DNA of 64,000 nt from JAGWRA01 sp035534615 (GCA_035534615.1 DATLRO010000080.1:31933-95932), one strand, 5' to 3'; positions 1 through 10,040 are shown, counted from the stretch's first letter. Made by a program: numbers and translations. The notes: a model not told the origin generated them from the letters alone.

Positions 1-63
1 CTCGGCAAACTCGCGAACGCTGCGGCGCAGCAGCGTCTGGTCATCAGTCAGTCGGAAGTCCAT
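1..63 (-). CDS. Acyl-CoA dehydrogenase, N-terminal fragment (cut by window edge)
   Basis: Only the first 21 codons lie in the window. The reading begins MDFRLTDDQTLLRRSVREF, the usual opening of acyl-CoA dehydrogenases, where the first helix carries the LT-x2-Q-x-LR pattern. The start ATG is at 61-63 on the reverse strand and has an AGAAGG ribosome binding site about 4 bases upstream. The family oxidises acyl-CoA to trans-2-enoyl-CoA with FAD and passes electrons to ETF. The rest of the protein lies outside the window, so substrate class cannot be judged. Two further family members occur at 36592 and 38381. Confidence 0.8.
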   Translation of the reverse strand, partial: MDFRLTDDQTLLRRSVREFAE

Positions 64-95
64 AAACCTTCTGACTTTACCATAAAGCGCGCGCA

Positions 96-112
96 CGCCG
101 GCCCGGCCGGCG
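96..112 (-). terminator. Possible hairpin terminator after the desaturase gene
   Basis: A CGCCGG / CCGGCG stem with a 5-base loop lies about 50 bases past the desaturase stop codon. A short TTT follows a few bases later on the reverse strand. The U-tract is poor, so this is a weak call. Confidence 0.3.
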
Positions 113-162
113 CGCGGCGGGCCCGCTCCGCCCGGCTGGACGCGCGGGACTCCGGGACCGGC

Positions 163-1200
163 TTATCGGACGACCGCGTGCGAGCCGGCCGGCGGCGGCG
201 CAGCCGCCCGGCTCCAGTCGGTGTGGGGCGCGCGGTTCTCGATCAGCCAGCCGTAGATCAGGCCGCCGTAGCCCTGCCAGCGCATGCCGCGCCGGGCGTA
301 GAACGGCCGGAGCGCCCGCTGCAGCGCCGGCAGCCGGTAGTACGGCACGCCGGGAAAGTAGTGGTGCTCCAGGTGGTAGTTCGAGTTGAGGAACGCGAAG
401 TCCCAGAACCAGTGGCCGCGCACGAGCGTGCTCCACGTGGCCGGGTCGGCCGGGTCGATGTCGTAGTGCTGTCCCAGGCGGTTGAGCGTGAACGCGATCG
501 GAAAGACGAAGAAGACCGGAATCACGTAGGCGCGCGCGGCCGCGCCGGCGCCCGCCAGCAGCCAGATGGCGGCGAGCACCCCCAGATGCGCCGCGATGGA
601 CAGCCAGCGCTCGGCAGCAATCCGCCGCCGCAGCGCCGGCGGGTAGGTCGCCGTCTCGCGCCGCGCCGCCCGGAAGTAGATCGGGAACAGCGCGGGCGAA
701 CAGTACAGCAGCTTGAACCAGCGCGCGTTCCGCTTCGGCGACAGGTGATGCCGCTTCGGATCGTCATCCGGCGATCCCAGCTCGGCGTGATGGTCGAGGT
801 GCCAGCGCGTGAACTGGCTCGCCGAGATGCCGCTCGGCACCGCGTAGAGGAACCCGAGCAGCCGCTCCGCGTGCGGATGCGGGCGCTCGAAGACGAGCTG
901 GTGCAGCACCTCGTGCAGCAGCACCGTGAAGTTGAAGATGGTGAAGCCCTGCACGACCGCGAGCGGAAGCCAGACGAGCGGATTCGAGACCCGGATGAGC
1001 CCCCAGGTGCAGGCGCCGAGGATGGCGAACTGCCGCACGGCCGTGATCAGATGGCGGGCGGCCGATTTCCGATGAAAGGCGCGCAGGGTCTCGCGCGGGA
1101 GCACCGTCCCGAGCTCGTGTCGCAGCGCCACGGCATGCCGGCTGTAGTAGTGGGTCTTCACGGCGCGGCTGTCAGATCGGAATGTGTACGATTCTACCAT
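163..1200 (-). CDS. Membrane fatty acid desaturase
   Basis: A 345-residue member of the membrane fatty acid desaturase family, which inserts double bonds into acyl chains using a di-iron centre and O2. The three histidine boxes are visible: HEVLH at 96-100, HLDHH at 134-138 and HLEHH at 276-280, with a further GQHYD at 244-248. Hydrophobic stretches near 60-95, 165-175 and 205-240 fit the expected membrane hairpins. The substrate (acyl lipid or acyl-CoA) and double-bond position cannot be read from sequence. The ATG at 1200 has no clear ribosome binding site. A GTG 14 codons downstream (V at residue 14, then KTHYY) is a possible alternative start. It is divergent from the outer-membrane gene at 1278 and may help adjust membrane fluidity. 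Confidence 0.9.
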   Translation of the reverse strand: MVESYTFRSDSRAVKTHYYSRHAVALRHELGTVLPRETLRAFHRKSAARHLITAVRQFAILGACTWGLIRVSNPLVWLPLAVVQGFTIFNFTVLLHEVLHQLVFERPHPHAERLLGFLYAVPSGISASQFTRWHLDHHAELGSPDDDPKRHHLSPKRNARWFKLLYCSPALFPIYFRAARRETATYPPALRRRIAAERWLSIAAHLGVLAAIWLLAGAGAAARAYVIPVFFVFPIAFTLNRLGQHYDIDPADPATWSTLVRGHWFWDFAFLNSNYHLEHHYFPGVPYYRLPALQRALRPFYARRGMRWQGYGGLIYGWLIENRAPHTDWSRAAAPPPAGSHAVVR

Positions 1201-1277
1201 GCGGCCGGTGCCGCGGACGGCCGCCCGGGCGTATCATGGAGACCATCACCGGTCTCGTTGCCGCCTCTGGAGGTTCG

Positions 1278-1769
1278 ATGACATCCGTACGCCGCCGGCT
1301 CCTGATCCCGATCGCCTCCCTGGCCCTGGTCCTGCTGGCCCGCCCCGCCCTGGCCGACGCCACGGCGTTCATCGGCGCCAGCCCGACCCCGACCAGCCGG
1401 CAGGCGCGCGGCTTCGCGGTCGGCTTCGGGATGGCCGTGCTCGGCTTCGAGTTCGAGTACTCCAGCATCCTGCAGGACGCCCAGCAGGGGGCGCCGTCGG
1501 TGCAGACCGGCATGGGCAACGTGCTGCTCCAGACCCCGACCGCCATCCTGGGCTTCCAGCCCTACATCACGGCCGGCGCCGGGGTCTACCACGAGGCGCT
1601 GGGGGCGGCCACCGAGACCAACTTCGGCCTGAACACCGGCGGCGGCGTGAAGCTCTCGCTGGTCGGTCCGCTGAAGCTGCGGGTCGACTACCGGATCTTC
1701 ACGCTCGCCGGCAGCGCCCTTCAGCCCCATCCGCAGCGGATCTACGCCGGCCTGACTCTGTCGTTCTGA
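1278..1769 (+). CDS. Small secreted outer-membrane beta-barrel-like protein
   Basis: A 163-residue protein with a classic signal peptide: MTSVRRR, a hydrophobic core, then cleavage near RPALADA. The mature part has alternating polar and hydrophobic stretches rich in Gly, and ends in TLSF, a terminal Phe typical of outer-membrane barrels. It resembles small OmpA/OmpW-type eight-strand barrels in size, but I recognise no specific family. The start at 1278 is chosen because GGAGG lies at 1269-1273 and the signal peptide begins there; earlier in-frame starts would add an unrelated leader. It converges on the gene ending at 1780. Function unknown; the envelope location is an inference. Confidence 0.7.
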   Translation: MTSVRRRLLIPIASLALVLLARPALADATAFIGASPTPTSRQARGFAVGFGMAVLGFEFEYSSILQDAQQGAPSVQTGMGNVLLQTPTAILGFQPYITAGAGVYHEALGAATETNFGLNTGGGVKLSLVGPLKLRVDYRIFTLAGSALQPHPQRIYAGLTLSF

Positions 1770-1779
1770 GGCGGGGCAC

Positions 1780-2307
1780 CTACTCGCGGCCCGGCGCGGG
1801 CGCCGGCGCGGCCGGCATCGGCTCGAGATTCAGCAGCGTCTGCCCGGCCGCGAACGAGGCGCCGTATTCCAGCAGCTCCCGGTCGTCGTCCGGGTACGCC
1901 CGCTTGAGAATCTTCGAGACCGTGTAGTCGGCCCCCGGCACGGTCGGATCGATCACGAACACGTAGAGCACGCTGCCGCCGGGGCCCGGCTCGTCCGCCT
2001 TGAAGAACCGCCAGCCGGCCGCCTGCCGCCGGAGCTGCGGGTCCCGACTGGCCGCGAGCGCCTGCCGCAGCCGGCCGATGACCGCCTCGAAGGCGGCTGC
2101 CTGGGCGGGCTTCACCGGACTGAACAGCAGGCCCACCGGCGCCTTGAACGTCCGGGGGGCGACCGCCACCGGCGCAGGCGCCGGCGGGGCCGGCGCCTGC
2201 GCGGCCACCGTCACGACCGCACGCCCGAGCAGCGGGGCGAGGCCCAGTCCCAGTGCGAGTCCCACACAGCCCGCCACGATCAGCGGCACGGCAGATGTCT
2301 TCCGCAT
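1780..2307 (-). CDS. Secreted protein of unknown function, paralogue of the gene at 2504
   Basis: 175 residues with an N-terminal signal or anchor segment (about residues 8-37: hydrophobic, then an Ala/Pro-rich linker). The body is clearly related to the next gene: both share an EPGP-x-G element followed by LY-x-FVIDP, then P-x-ADYTV-x-KIL, and both begin the domain with a V/I-x-PxK-x3-F pattern and a helical Arg/Leu-rich segment. I recognise no named family. The pair looks like a tandem duplication. A soluble periplasmic or extracellular role is likely from the signal sequence. The C-terminus is a Pro/Ala-rich tail ending PAPGRE. Confidence 0.65.
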   Translation of the reverse strand: MRKTSAVPLIVAGCVGLALGLGLAPLLGRAVVTVAAQAPAPPAPAPVAVAPRTFKAPVGLLFSPVKPAQAAAFEAVIGRLRQALAASRDPQLRRQAAGWRFFKADEPGPGGSVLYVFVIDPTVPGADYTVSKILKRAYPDDDRELLEYGASFAAGQTLLNLEPMPAAPAPAPGRE

Positions 2308-2441
2308 CGGCGCAACACTCCCGATCGGCGCGGACGCGCTCCGCCCCTGGTGGCACGCGCGGGTGCCGATCGTCGTTCAGCCTATCACTTCGCGGGGATG
2401 GGACCAGGCCGGCGGGCGCGGCGGCGCGGCGGGAGGACGCG

Positions 2442-2481
2442 CACGGACCGGGATCCGCGGCATGCGGAGTCCCGGTCCGTG
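2442..2481 (-). terminator. Strong hairpin between the two secreted paralogues
   Basis: A 12-bp perfect outer stem (CACGGACCGGGA with its complement) continues, past one bulged G, into a 5-bp inner stem (TCCGC/GCGGA) with a 5-base loop. It starts about 20 bases after the stop of the gene at 2504-3004. There is no U-tract, so it may be a terminator needing a factor or an mRNA 3-prime stabiliser. Confidence 0.5.
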
Positions 2482-2503
2482 GGCGACGACACTGACGACC
2501 TGG

Positions 2504-3004
2504 CTACTGGCCGAAGTTGTCGACCAGCTTCAGGTTCACCACGCTCTGCCCGCCCGGCACGTAGCAGCTGGCGAACGTCTTGTACAGTTGCTCAATCTGC
2601 TGGGGAAACGCCTCGTCCAGAATCTTGGCCACCGTGTAGTCCGCATTCGGCACGGCGGGATCGATGACGAAGAGGTAGAGCGCATTGCCGTTCGGGCCGG
2701 GCTCGACCGACTTGAACACCTTCCAGCTCGCCGCCTGCTGCTTGCGCTGGGGGTTCGTGCTGCTCTGCAGCGCCTGCTTCAGCTTCCCCATGATCATTTC
2801 GAAGTCGGCGGTCTTGCCGGGCTTGATCGTGTTGAACACGATCCCGGCATCCGAGCCGAAGACCATGCCGGTCGGCTTCTGCGGCGTCGAGGCCGCCTGC
2901 TGCGCCCACGACGTCGCCGACGGCAGCATCAGCATCAGGGCGAGGCCCAGTCCAATCACAGCGTACCGGCGTCCCGCCGCCGGCAAGTACCCGAGTCGTC
3001 GCAT
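2504..3004 (-). CDS. Secreted protein of unknown function, paralogue of the gene at 1780
   Basis: 166 residues. The start at 3004 is set by an AAGGAGG ribosome binding site at 3010-3016 and by a signal peptide beginning MRRLGYLPAAGRR, with a hydrophobic core and cleavage near SWAQQ. The mature part shares with its neighbour the EPGP-x-G, LY-x-FVIDP and ADYTV-x-KIL blocks. One cysteine (in the FASCYVPGG segment) is present here only. No named domain recognised. It lies 41 bp downstream of hemW on the same strand and could be the last gene of that transcript, or have its own promoter. Confidence 0.7.
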   Translation of the reverse strand: MRRLGYLPAAGRRYAVIGLGLALMLMLPSATSWAQQAASTPQKPTGMVFGSDAGIVFNTIKPGKTADFEMIMGKLKQALQSSTNPQRKQQAASWKVFKSVEPGPNGNALYLFVIDPAVPNADYTVAKILDEAFPQQIEQLYKTFASCYVPGGQSVVNLKLVDNFGQ

Positions 3005-3045
3005 CGCGGCCTCCTTCAAAAGCGAATACTGTATCGTATGTCGGG

Positions 3046-4185
3046 CTACACGAAAACGGTCATTACCTCGTGGGCCAGAAGCATCCCCCGACGCGTCAGG
3101 CGCAACCGCCCCGGCTCCCACACGAGGAGGCCGGCATCGAGGTGTGGACTCAGATGATCTCCGTAGCGCCGCCAGACGTCAACCCCATAACGCGCGTCGA
3201 CCGCGGCCAGGTCGAGACCGTCGGTCAGCCGGAGGCCGGTGAACAGCGCTTCCTCCAGTTGTTCCGTCGGGGTCAGCACGCGCCGCTCGCTGACGAGATT
3301 GGCGCCGGCCTGCACCCGGGCCACGTAGTCCCCGACCCCGGACACCTGCTTCCACCGCACGCCGTGACGGGTCGAGTGCGCCCCGCACCCGAATCCGAGC
3401 CATTCCCCGTCGGTCCAGTACTTGAGGTTGTGCCTCGAGCGGCGGCCGGGCCGCGCCACGTTGGAGATCTCGTACTGCCCGTAGCCGGCGGCGTCCAGCG
3501 CCCCGAGCGCGTCCAGATACATCTCCGCCACGTCATCGTCGGGCGCCTGGGACCAGCGGGCGCGCGCCATGGCGTCGCGGAGCGGCGCGTTCGGGTACAC
3601 CTCGAGCATGTAGAGCGAGGCGTGGTCCGGGCCGAGCGCGATGAGCTGCCGGACCGAGTCCCGCCAGTCGGCCGGCGTCTGCTGGGGCAGCCACAGCATC
3701 AGGTCGAGGCTGAGGTTGTCGAAGCCGGCCGCCCGTGCCTGCGCGTAGGCCTCGGCGGCCCGCTGCGCGGAATGGAGACGGCTGAGGCGCTGCAGCTCGT
3801 CGTCGCGGAACGACTGGACACCGAAGCTCAGGCGGTTGATGCCGGCGTCGCGGAAGCCCGCCAGCCGCTCCACCGTCACGGTTTCAGGATTGGCCTCGAG
3901 CGTCACTTCGGCGTCCGGGGCGAGGGGGAACGCCTGCCGGCAGGCGTTCACCAGGCGCGCCACCTCGGCCGGGTCCAGCAGCGACGGCGTGCCTCCGCCG
4001 AAGTAGAGCGTGTCGGCGGCGGACGCCCCGCCCGCCGCCTCGTCACGCGCGCCGGCCCGCTCGATGTCGAGGGCGAGGGCGTCCACGTACCGCCGCTTGA
4101 GATCGACGTCGAGCAGGATGCGATTGAAGTTGCAGTAGTTGCAGATGGCGGCGCAGAAGGGCACGTGGAGGTACAGGCCGAGCAT
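3046..4185 (-). CDS. hemW: HemW-type radical SAM protein (haem chaperone)
   Basis: 379 residues, full length for the family. The radical SAM cluster motif C-x3-C-x2-C is seen at the N-terminus (CAAICNYC, followed by NF). The third cysteine is followed by x-F rather than x-C, which is the HemW pattern and separates it from true oxygen-independent coproporphyrinogen oxidase HemN. Further family marks are the FGGGTPSLL segment, the ANPETV segment and the NLKYW segment near the C-terminal third. HemW binds haem and is thought to deliver it to respiratory enzymes. The ATG at 4185 is chosen because the protein aligns from LYLHVPFC; the ribosome binding site is weak. It is 23 bp downstream of the DnaC-like gene, suggesting cotranscription. 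Confidence 0.92.
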   Translation of the reverse strand: MLGLYLHVPFCAAICNYCNFNRILLDVDLKRRYVDALALDIERAGARDEAAGGASAADTLYFGGGTPSLLDPAEVARLVNACRQAFPLAPDAEVTLEANPETVTVERLAGFRDAGINRLSFGVQSFRDDELQRLSRLHSAQRAAEAYAQARAAGFDNLSLDLMLWLPQQTPADWRDSVRQLIALGPDHASLYMLEVYPNAPLRDAMARARWSQAPDDDVAEMYLDALGALDAAGYGQYEISNVARPGRRSRHNLKYWTDGEWLGFGCGAHSTRHGVRWKQVSGVGDYVARVQAGANLVSERRVLTPTEQLEEALFTGLRLTDGLDLAAVDARYGVDVWRRYGDHLSPHLDAGLLVWEPGRLRLTRRGMLLAHEVMTVFV

Positions 4186-4208
4186 GGGGACTGAGACCGG
4201 CCTTCCCG

Positions 4209-5057
4209 CTACCGGCCCGCCTTGCCGCCCGGCCACCGGAGCTCCGATCGCTGATCGGCCGGGTCGCGCAGCTGCGCGCGCGCCTGCCCCTTGGCACGGG
4301 GGGGGAGACGTGACATCCCGCTGCGGGGCCGCTTCTGGTCCAGCCGGGCCAGCTCCTCCGGCGTCGCGTCCGGACCGGCCATCCGGAAGTCGACTCCCTT
4401 GAGAGTGACGAACTCGCACATCTCGTGGAGTCGCGACCAGATCCGGAACCCCACCCGGACCTCCAGCGAATCCGGGTCGGTCGCATCGTCCTTCGCGTCG
4501 TAGTTCGACGTGAAGACGGTCGGACGGCGCTCGTTGTAGCGCGTATTCACGATGAGATTGAGCGTCTCCTCGACCCACTCGGACGTCTTCTCGGCGCCGA
4601 GGTCGTCCAGGACGAGCAGATCCGCCTCCATCACCGGCCTCAGGACGTCCATCTCCGCCGCGCGCACCAGCGGGTTGTAGGTGCTGCGAATGACGCGCAG
4701 CAGCTCCCGCGTGTCGTAGAAGATGCCGCGGGCCCCCCGGGTCCGGATGGCGAGCCTGAGCACGGCCACCGCCAGGTGCGTCTTGCCGACGCCGGGATGG
4801 CCGAGAAAGAACAGCCCTTTCTCGACGATGGGAAACGTCTCGACGAAAGCGCGCGCCTTTTCGAGGCCGTACACGAGCGAGTCGTTCTCGGTGCGGAAGC
4901 TCTCGAGGTCGCAGCGCCGGTAGCGCGGCGGAATCTTCGCGTCCTGCAGGAACGTGTCGACGAGGCGCTCCCGCCAGCAGTCGCAGCGCGTCACACGGCG
5001 GACACCACGGTCCTCGATCGATTTCCAGCCGGTGTCGTCACACAGAAGACAGCTCAT
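4209..5057 (-). CDS. DnaC/DnaI-like AAA+ ATPase (helicase loader type)
   Basis: 282 residues. The N-terminus holds a likely zinc site (CLLC near residues 3-6 and CDC about 25 residues later). The AAA+ core has Walker A GHPGVGKTH, a Walker B LLVLDDLGAE segment and a sensor-1 VFTSNYD segment. This is the DnaC/DnaI/IstB-like family, which loads the replicative helicase or serves transposases. No transposase is nearby, so the loader role is the better reading. The C-terminal 45 residues are Arg/Ala-rich and probably disordered. Start at 5057 has a GGGAGGG ribosome binding site. It sits between a sigma factor gene (41 bp upstream) and hemW. Confidence 0.85.
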   Translation of the reverse strand: MSCLLCDDTGWKSIEDRGVRRVTRCDCWRERLVDTFLQDAKIPPRYRRCDLESFRTENDSLVYGLEKARAFVETFPIVEKGLFFLGHPGVGKTHLAVAVLRLAIRTRGARGIFYDTRELLRVIRSTYNPLVRAAEMDVLRPVMEADLLVLDDLGAEKTSEWVEETLNLIVNTRYNERRPTVFTSNYDAKDDATDPDSLEVRVGFRIWSRLHEMCEFVTLKGVDFRMAGPDATPEELARLDQKRPRSGMSRLPPRAKGQARAQLRDPADQRSELRWPGGKAGR

Positions 5058-5098
5058 GCCCTCCCGCCCATCCGACCGCCCGTCGCCGGCCGGTGTCG

Positions 5099-5959
5099 TC
5101 AGTTGAGGCAGCTCCGCAGCCCTTCCAGCCGCTTGGATCGCCGCAGCTTGTCCTTCGCGCGGGCCTCGATCTGCCGGACGCGCTCGCGCGTCAGATGCAG
5201 CGCGTTGCCGATCTGCTGCAGCGTCCGGCCGTCGTCCGCGCCGAGGCCGTAGCGCATCTGCAGCACCCGGCGCTCCCGTCCGTCCAGTTCGGCCAGCGCG
5301 GCCTGCAGGCCGGATTGCATCGCCTGCTGGATCAGCGCGTGCTCCACCGGCGGCTCGGCCTCCTGCGACAGCGTCTCGCCCAGCTCGCGGCCGCCGCGTC
5401 CGGCGTCCACCGGGTCGCTCAGGGACACGTCCTCGCCGCTGATCTGCCGCAGGGCGTCGACGTCGCAGGGCGACAGGTCGAGATCCTCCGCGATTTCCTG
5501 CGTGGTCGGCGCCCGTTCGAGCTGCGCGGCCAGCGCGGCGACCTGCCGCTCGAAGCGGACCGCCAGGCTCGACACCTTGACGGGCAGCGAGAAGGCGCGC
5601 GCCTCGCCCGACAGCGCGTGCATCATCGCCTGCCGGACCCACCAGACCGCGTAGGTGATGAACTTGACGTTCCGGGCGGGGTCGAACCGCTGGGCGGCCT
5701 CGATGAGCCCCAGATTGCCTTCGTGCACCAGGTCGAGAAACGGGACGCCGAGGCCGCGATACCGCTTCGCGTAGCTGACCACGAACCGGAGGTTGCCTTC
5801 GACGAGCCGCCGCAGCGCGGCCTCGTCGCGATCCTGCCGGATCCGCGCGCCGAGCGCCGCTTCCTCGTCCGCGGTCAGACGCGGCAGCCGGGCGAGCCCG
5901 CGCAGGTACGCCCGCAGCGTGTCGGCTTCGTTCGTGGCGTGATCGGATCGGCGGGGCAC
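5099..5959 (-). CDS. Sigma-70 family RNA polymerase sigma factor (group 2, RpoD/RpoS-like)
   Basis: 286 residues, lacking the long region 1.1 of the primary sigma factor. Region 1.2 is followed by region 2, with LRFVVSYAKRYRG and DLVHEGNLGLIEAAQRFDP, then the 2.4 FITYAVWWVRQAM segment. Region 3 (PTTQEIAEDL) and region 4, with a C-terminal helix-turn-helix (LTRERVRQIEARAKDKLR), are intact. This is the pattern of non-essential group 2 factors that read near-consensus promoters during stress or stationary phase. It lies 59 bp downstream of hspR and at the end of a dnaK-dnaJ-hspR cluster, which suggests that it may be induced with the heat-shock genes; that link is inference. Confidence 0.92.
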   Translation of the reverse strand: MPRRSDHATNEADTLRAYLRGLARLPRLTADEEAALGARIRQDRDEAALRRLVEGNLRFVVSYAKRYRGLGVPFLDLVHEGNLGLIEAAQRFDPARNVKFITYAVWWVRQAMMHALSGEARAFSLPVKVSSLAVRFERQVAALAAQLERAPTTQEIAEDLDLSPCDVDALRQISGEDVSLSDPVDAGRGGRELGETLSQEAEPPVEHALIQQAMQSGLQAALAELDGRERRVLQMRYGLGADDGRTLQQIGNALHLTRERVRQIEARAKDKLRRSKRLEGLRSCLN

Positions 5960-6018
5960 GCAGCCATCATACTACCGGGCAGGAGGCGCCGGCGATCGAT
6001 CGTCGCGCGCGCCGCGCG

Positions 6019-6474
6019 TCAGCTGCGCTTCCGCGCCGCCGGCTCGGCGCGGTGCGGCGACGGCTCGGAGGCCGGCGGCGGCACCGGCGGCGTCGCGCGC
6101 ACCAGGTCGGTCGGCGTCGACTTGACGAGCGCCGTGCTCAGGCGCTGCTCCCAGTCGTCGATGCCGCGCGCGAGCTCGTGCTTCACGTATTCCATGAACT
6201 CGTTGACCTCGTGCTGCATCTGCTCGATCTTCTGGCGCATGTTCAGGATGATCTCCACCCCGGCCAGATTGACGCCCAGATCGCGCGTGAGCGACAGGAT
6301 CATCTCGAGTCGCTCGAGATCCTCTTCGGAGTACAGGCGCGTGTTGCCTTCCGTGCGCGACGGCTGGAGGAGCCCCTCGCGCTCGTACAGGCGCAGGGTC
6401 TGCGGGTGGATCTGGTACTTCTGCGCCACCGCGCTGATCATGTAATAGGCTTTGCCGCCTCGCCTGGTCACCAT
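6019..6474 (-). CDS. hspR: HspR-like MerR-family heat-shock repressor
   Basis: 151 residues. The N-terminal 75 residues form a MerR-type winged helix: ISAVAQKYQIHPQTLRLYE, then the wing with SRTEGNTRLYS, then a helix with LTRDLGVNLAGVEIIL. The last segment (LGVNLAGVE) is typical of HspR. A coiled-coil dimerisation helix follows (about 78-112) and the tail is Pro/Ala-rich. HspR represses dnaK operons and is held in place by DnaK, giving feedback. Its position directly after dnaJ (40 bp) supports that role. No canonical HAIR operator was found near dnaK, so the target site may be diverged. Confidence 0.9.
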   Translation of the reverse strand: MVTRRGGKAYYMISAVAQKYQIHPQTLRLYEREGLLQPSRTEGNTRLYSEEDLERLEMILSLTRDLGVNLAGVEIILNMRQKIEQMQHEVNEFMEYVKHELARGIDDWEQRLSTALVKSTPTDLVRATPPVPPPASEPSPHRAEPAARKRS

Positions 6475-6514
6475 GGGTGGACACTGATGAAGGGAGAATC
6501 GAGCCGTGCAGGGC

Positions 6515-7612
6515 TCAACTCTTCAGTTCCGGATTCAGCTCCCTCCGCACGTCCTCCGCGTTGATCCGGCCGAACTCCCGCAGCAGCTCCTTCGAGCGCT
6601 CGTCCAGCAGCGCCGGCAGCACCAGCCGGACTTCCACCACCAGATCCCCCCGGCGCCCGTCGCGCGGTGACGGCGCCCCCCGCTCGCGCAGCCGGAAGCG
6701 CTGACCGGACTGCGTCCCGGGCGGCACGCGCAGCCGGGCCGGCCCGTCCGGCGTCGGCACGTCGATCCGGCTGCCGAGGCCCGCCTCGTGAATCGCGAGC
6801 GGCACGACCACGTGCAGGTCGTCTCCCTCACGCCGGAACCGCGCGTGCGGCTCGACCTGCACGGCCACGTAGAGATCGCCGGTCGCCCCACCGCGCCGCC
6901 CTACGTTCCCCTTCCCGGCAATCCGGAGGCGCGCCCCGTCGGCCACGCCGGGCGGAATCCGGATGATCACCCGCTCCCCGCGCGCCTGGATGCCCTGCCC
7001 GTCGCAGGCCTGGCACGGGCGCTGCCGCTGGCGGCCCGAGCCGCCACAATGGGCGCACGCCCTCGAGAACACCATGTGCCCGCGCGCGGACCGCACCGAT
7101 CCCGCGCCATGGCAGTACGGACAGCGCGCGTCGACCGTCCGCTGCGCGCCGGAGCCGCCGCACGACTCGCACTGCTCGCGGCGGACCACGGTCAGCGTCC
7201 GCTCGCCGCCGCGCAGCGCCTCTTCGAAGCCGAGCGCGACCGTCTGGTGCAGGTCGGCGCCCCGCTCGGGCCCCTGGCCGGCCCCCGGGGCCGGCCGGCC
7301 CTGCAGCACGTCGGCGAACAGGTCGCCGAACGTCGGCGCGTCGGGCCCGGCGGCGACGGAGAAGTCGAAGCCCTCGAACCCGTAGGACACGGCCGGCTCG
7401 GGACACCGCACGCCCCCGGTGTCGTACTGGCGCCGGCGATCGGGATCGCTCAGCGTCTCGTAGGCTTCCGCGATCTGGCGGAACCGCAGCTCCGCCGCCC
7501 GGTCACCCGGATTGATGTCCGGGTGATACCGGCGCGCCAGGCGCCGGTAGGCGTGCTTGATGTCCGCCACCGTGGCGCCCCGCGACAGCCCGAGTACCAG
7601 GTAGAAGTCCAT
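6515..7612 (-). CDS. dnaJ: DnaJ-type cochaperone with J domain and zinc-finger repeats
   Basis: 365 residues. The J domain occupies residues 1-65, with the HPD motif at 30-32. A glycine/phenylalanine-like linker with Pro/Gly runs to about 120. Four CxxCxGxG-type repeats form the zinc region: CESCGGSG, CPYCHGAG, CAHCGGSG and CQACDGQG. Two beta-sandwich substrate-binding domains follow. This is a type A (DnaJ-like) cochaperone that stimulates DnaK ATP hydrolysis and delivers clients. The gene is 24 bp after dnaK. No grpE is present in this cluster. Confidence 0.95.
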   Translation of the reverse strand: MDFYLVLGLSRGATVADIKHAYRRLARRYHPDINPGDRAAELRFRQIAEAYETLSDPDRRRQYDTGGVRCPEPAVSYGFEGFDFSVAAGPDAPTFGDLFADVLQGRPAPGAGQGPERGADLHQTVALGFEEALRGGERTLTVVRREQCESCGGSGAQRTVDARCPYCHGAGSVRSARGHMVFSRACAHCGGSGRQRQRPCQACDGQGIQARGERVIIRIPPGVADGARLRIAGKGNVGRRGGATGDLYVAVQVEPHARFRREGDDLHVVVPLAIHEAGLGSRIDVPTPDGPARLRVPPGTQSGQRFRLRERGAPSPRDGRRGDLVVEVRLVLPALLDERSKELLREFGRINAEDVRRELNPELKS

Positions 7613-7636
7613 ACCCCCGCGACATCCGTCCCCGCG

Positions 7637-9547
<1,911 letters not shown>

Positions 9548-9612
9548 GATGAAGTCACCTCGCCACACGGTCCCTCGAACGAATCGATTCGATTAACCAT
9601 TATATCAACGCA

Positions 9613-9641
9613 AATATAAAATATGAGTGTCGACCTGTCAA
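9613..9641 (-). promoter_or_regulatory. Sigma-70 type promoter for dnaK
   Basis: On the reverse strand the -35 box is a perfect TTGACA (9636-9641) and the -10 box is TATATT (9613-9618), separated by exactly 17 bp. It is the strongest promoter-like site in the window. Transcription would start near 9606, about 60 bases ahead of the dnaK ATG. Confidence 0.8.
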
Positions 9642-9681
9642 CTCTAACGGATCCGCAACTGTTTCATAGCGGTAACTCTAA
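9639..9681 (-). repeat. Two TTAGAGTT direct repeats at the dnaK promoter
   Basis: On the reverse strand TTAGAGTTG (9639-9647) overlaps the -35 box and TTAGAGTTA (9673-9681) lies 34 bp upstream. They share 8 of 9 bases. They could be half sites for a regulator such as HspR, whose known operator has TTGAGT halves, but the spacing and orientation differ from the HAIR element. Confidence 0.4.
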
Positions 9682-9979
9682 TATCTACCTGATCTTCCGG
9701 GAAACTGCCGTGCTATGATTGACCCGTACCGATTAGCCGATCACCATCCTGAAGCGCGTCTTCACCTGGTCGAAGCGCGTGATGGCGCGCGGCTGTCGTC
9801 GCCGCAGACCTCGCCGTGGCGCGCCCGGACGGTCATCCCGCGCGCCCGGCTTCACGACCGGATGCGGGTGGTCCGCGCGGCTATCAGCGACCCGGGCTCT
9901 CCGGCGTGCAGCCCGGCCGCTTCGTCTTCCAGGGACCGTCGATCGGGCTCGCGTCGGCACGCCGGATCGTGGCGAGGCC

Positions 9980-10040
9980 GCTCAGCCGGCCGATTATCCC
10001 GGAGACTCCGGCGATTGCCGCCGGCCTGGTCGCGCACAAC
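9980..10040. repeat. Degenerate repeat, copy B (partner at 10240)
   Basis: The block beginning CAGCCGGCCGATTATCCCGG (9983 onward) matches a block at 10243 onward at most positions over about 50 bp. Both translate, in different frames, to SRPI-x-P-x-TP-x-I-x2-G-x-V, so changes fall often at third positions. A weaker third copy sharing CCGATTA-x-CC and a downstream CCTGGTCG starts at 9729. Confidence 0.5.

Noticed and set aside
4209..5057. IstB transposition helper instead of a replication helicase loader
   Set aside because: The AAA+ core allows either, but there is no transposase or inverted repeat nearby and the gene sits among housekeeping genes.
9600..9720. HAIR (HspR) or CIRCE (HrcA) operator near the dnaK promoter
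   Set aside because: I found GAGT and ACTC halves, but they are spaced 12 bp instead of 7, and no TTAGCACTC-N9-GAGTGCTAA. Neither fits the known operators.
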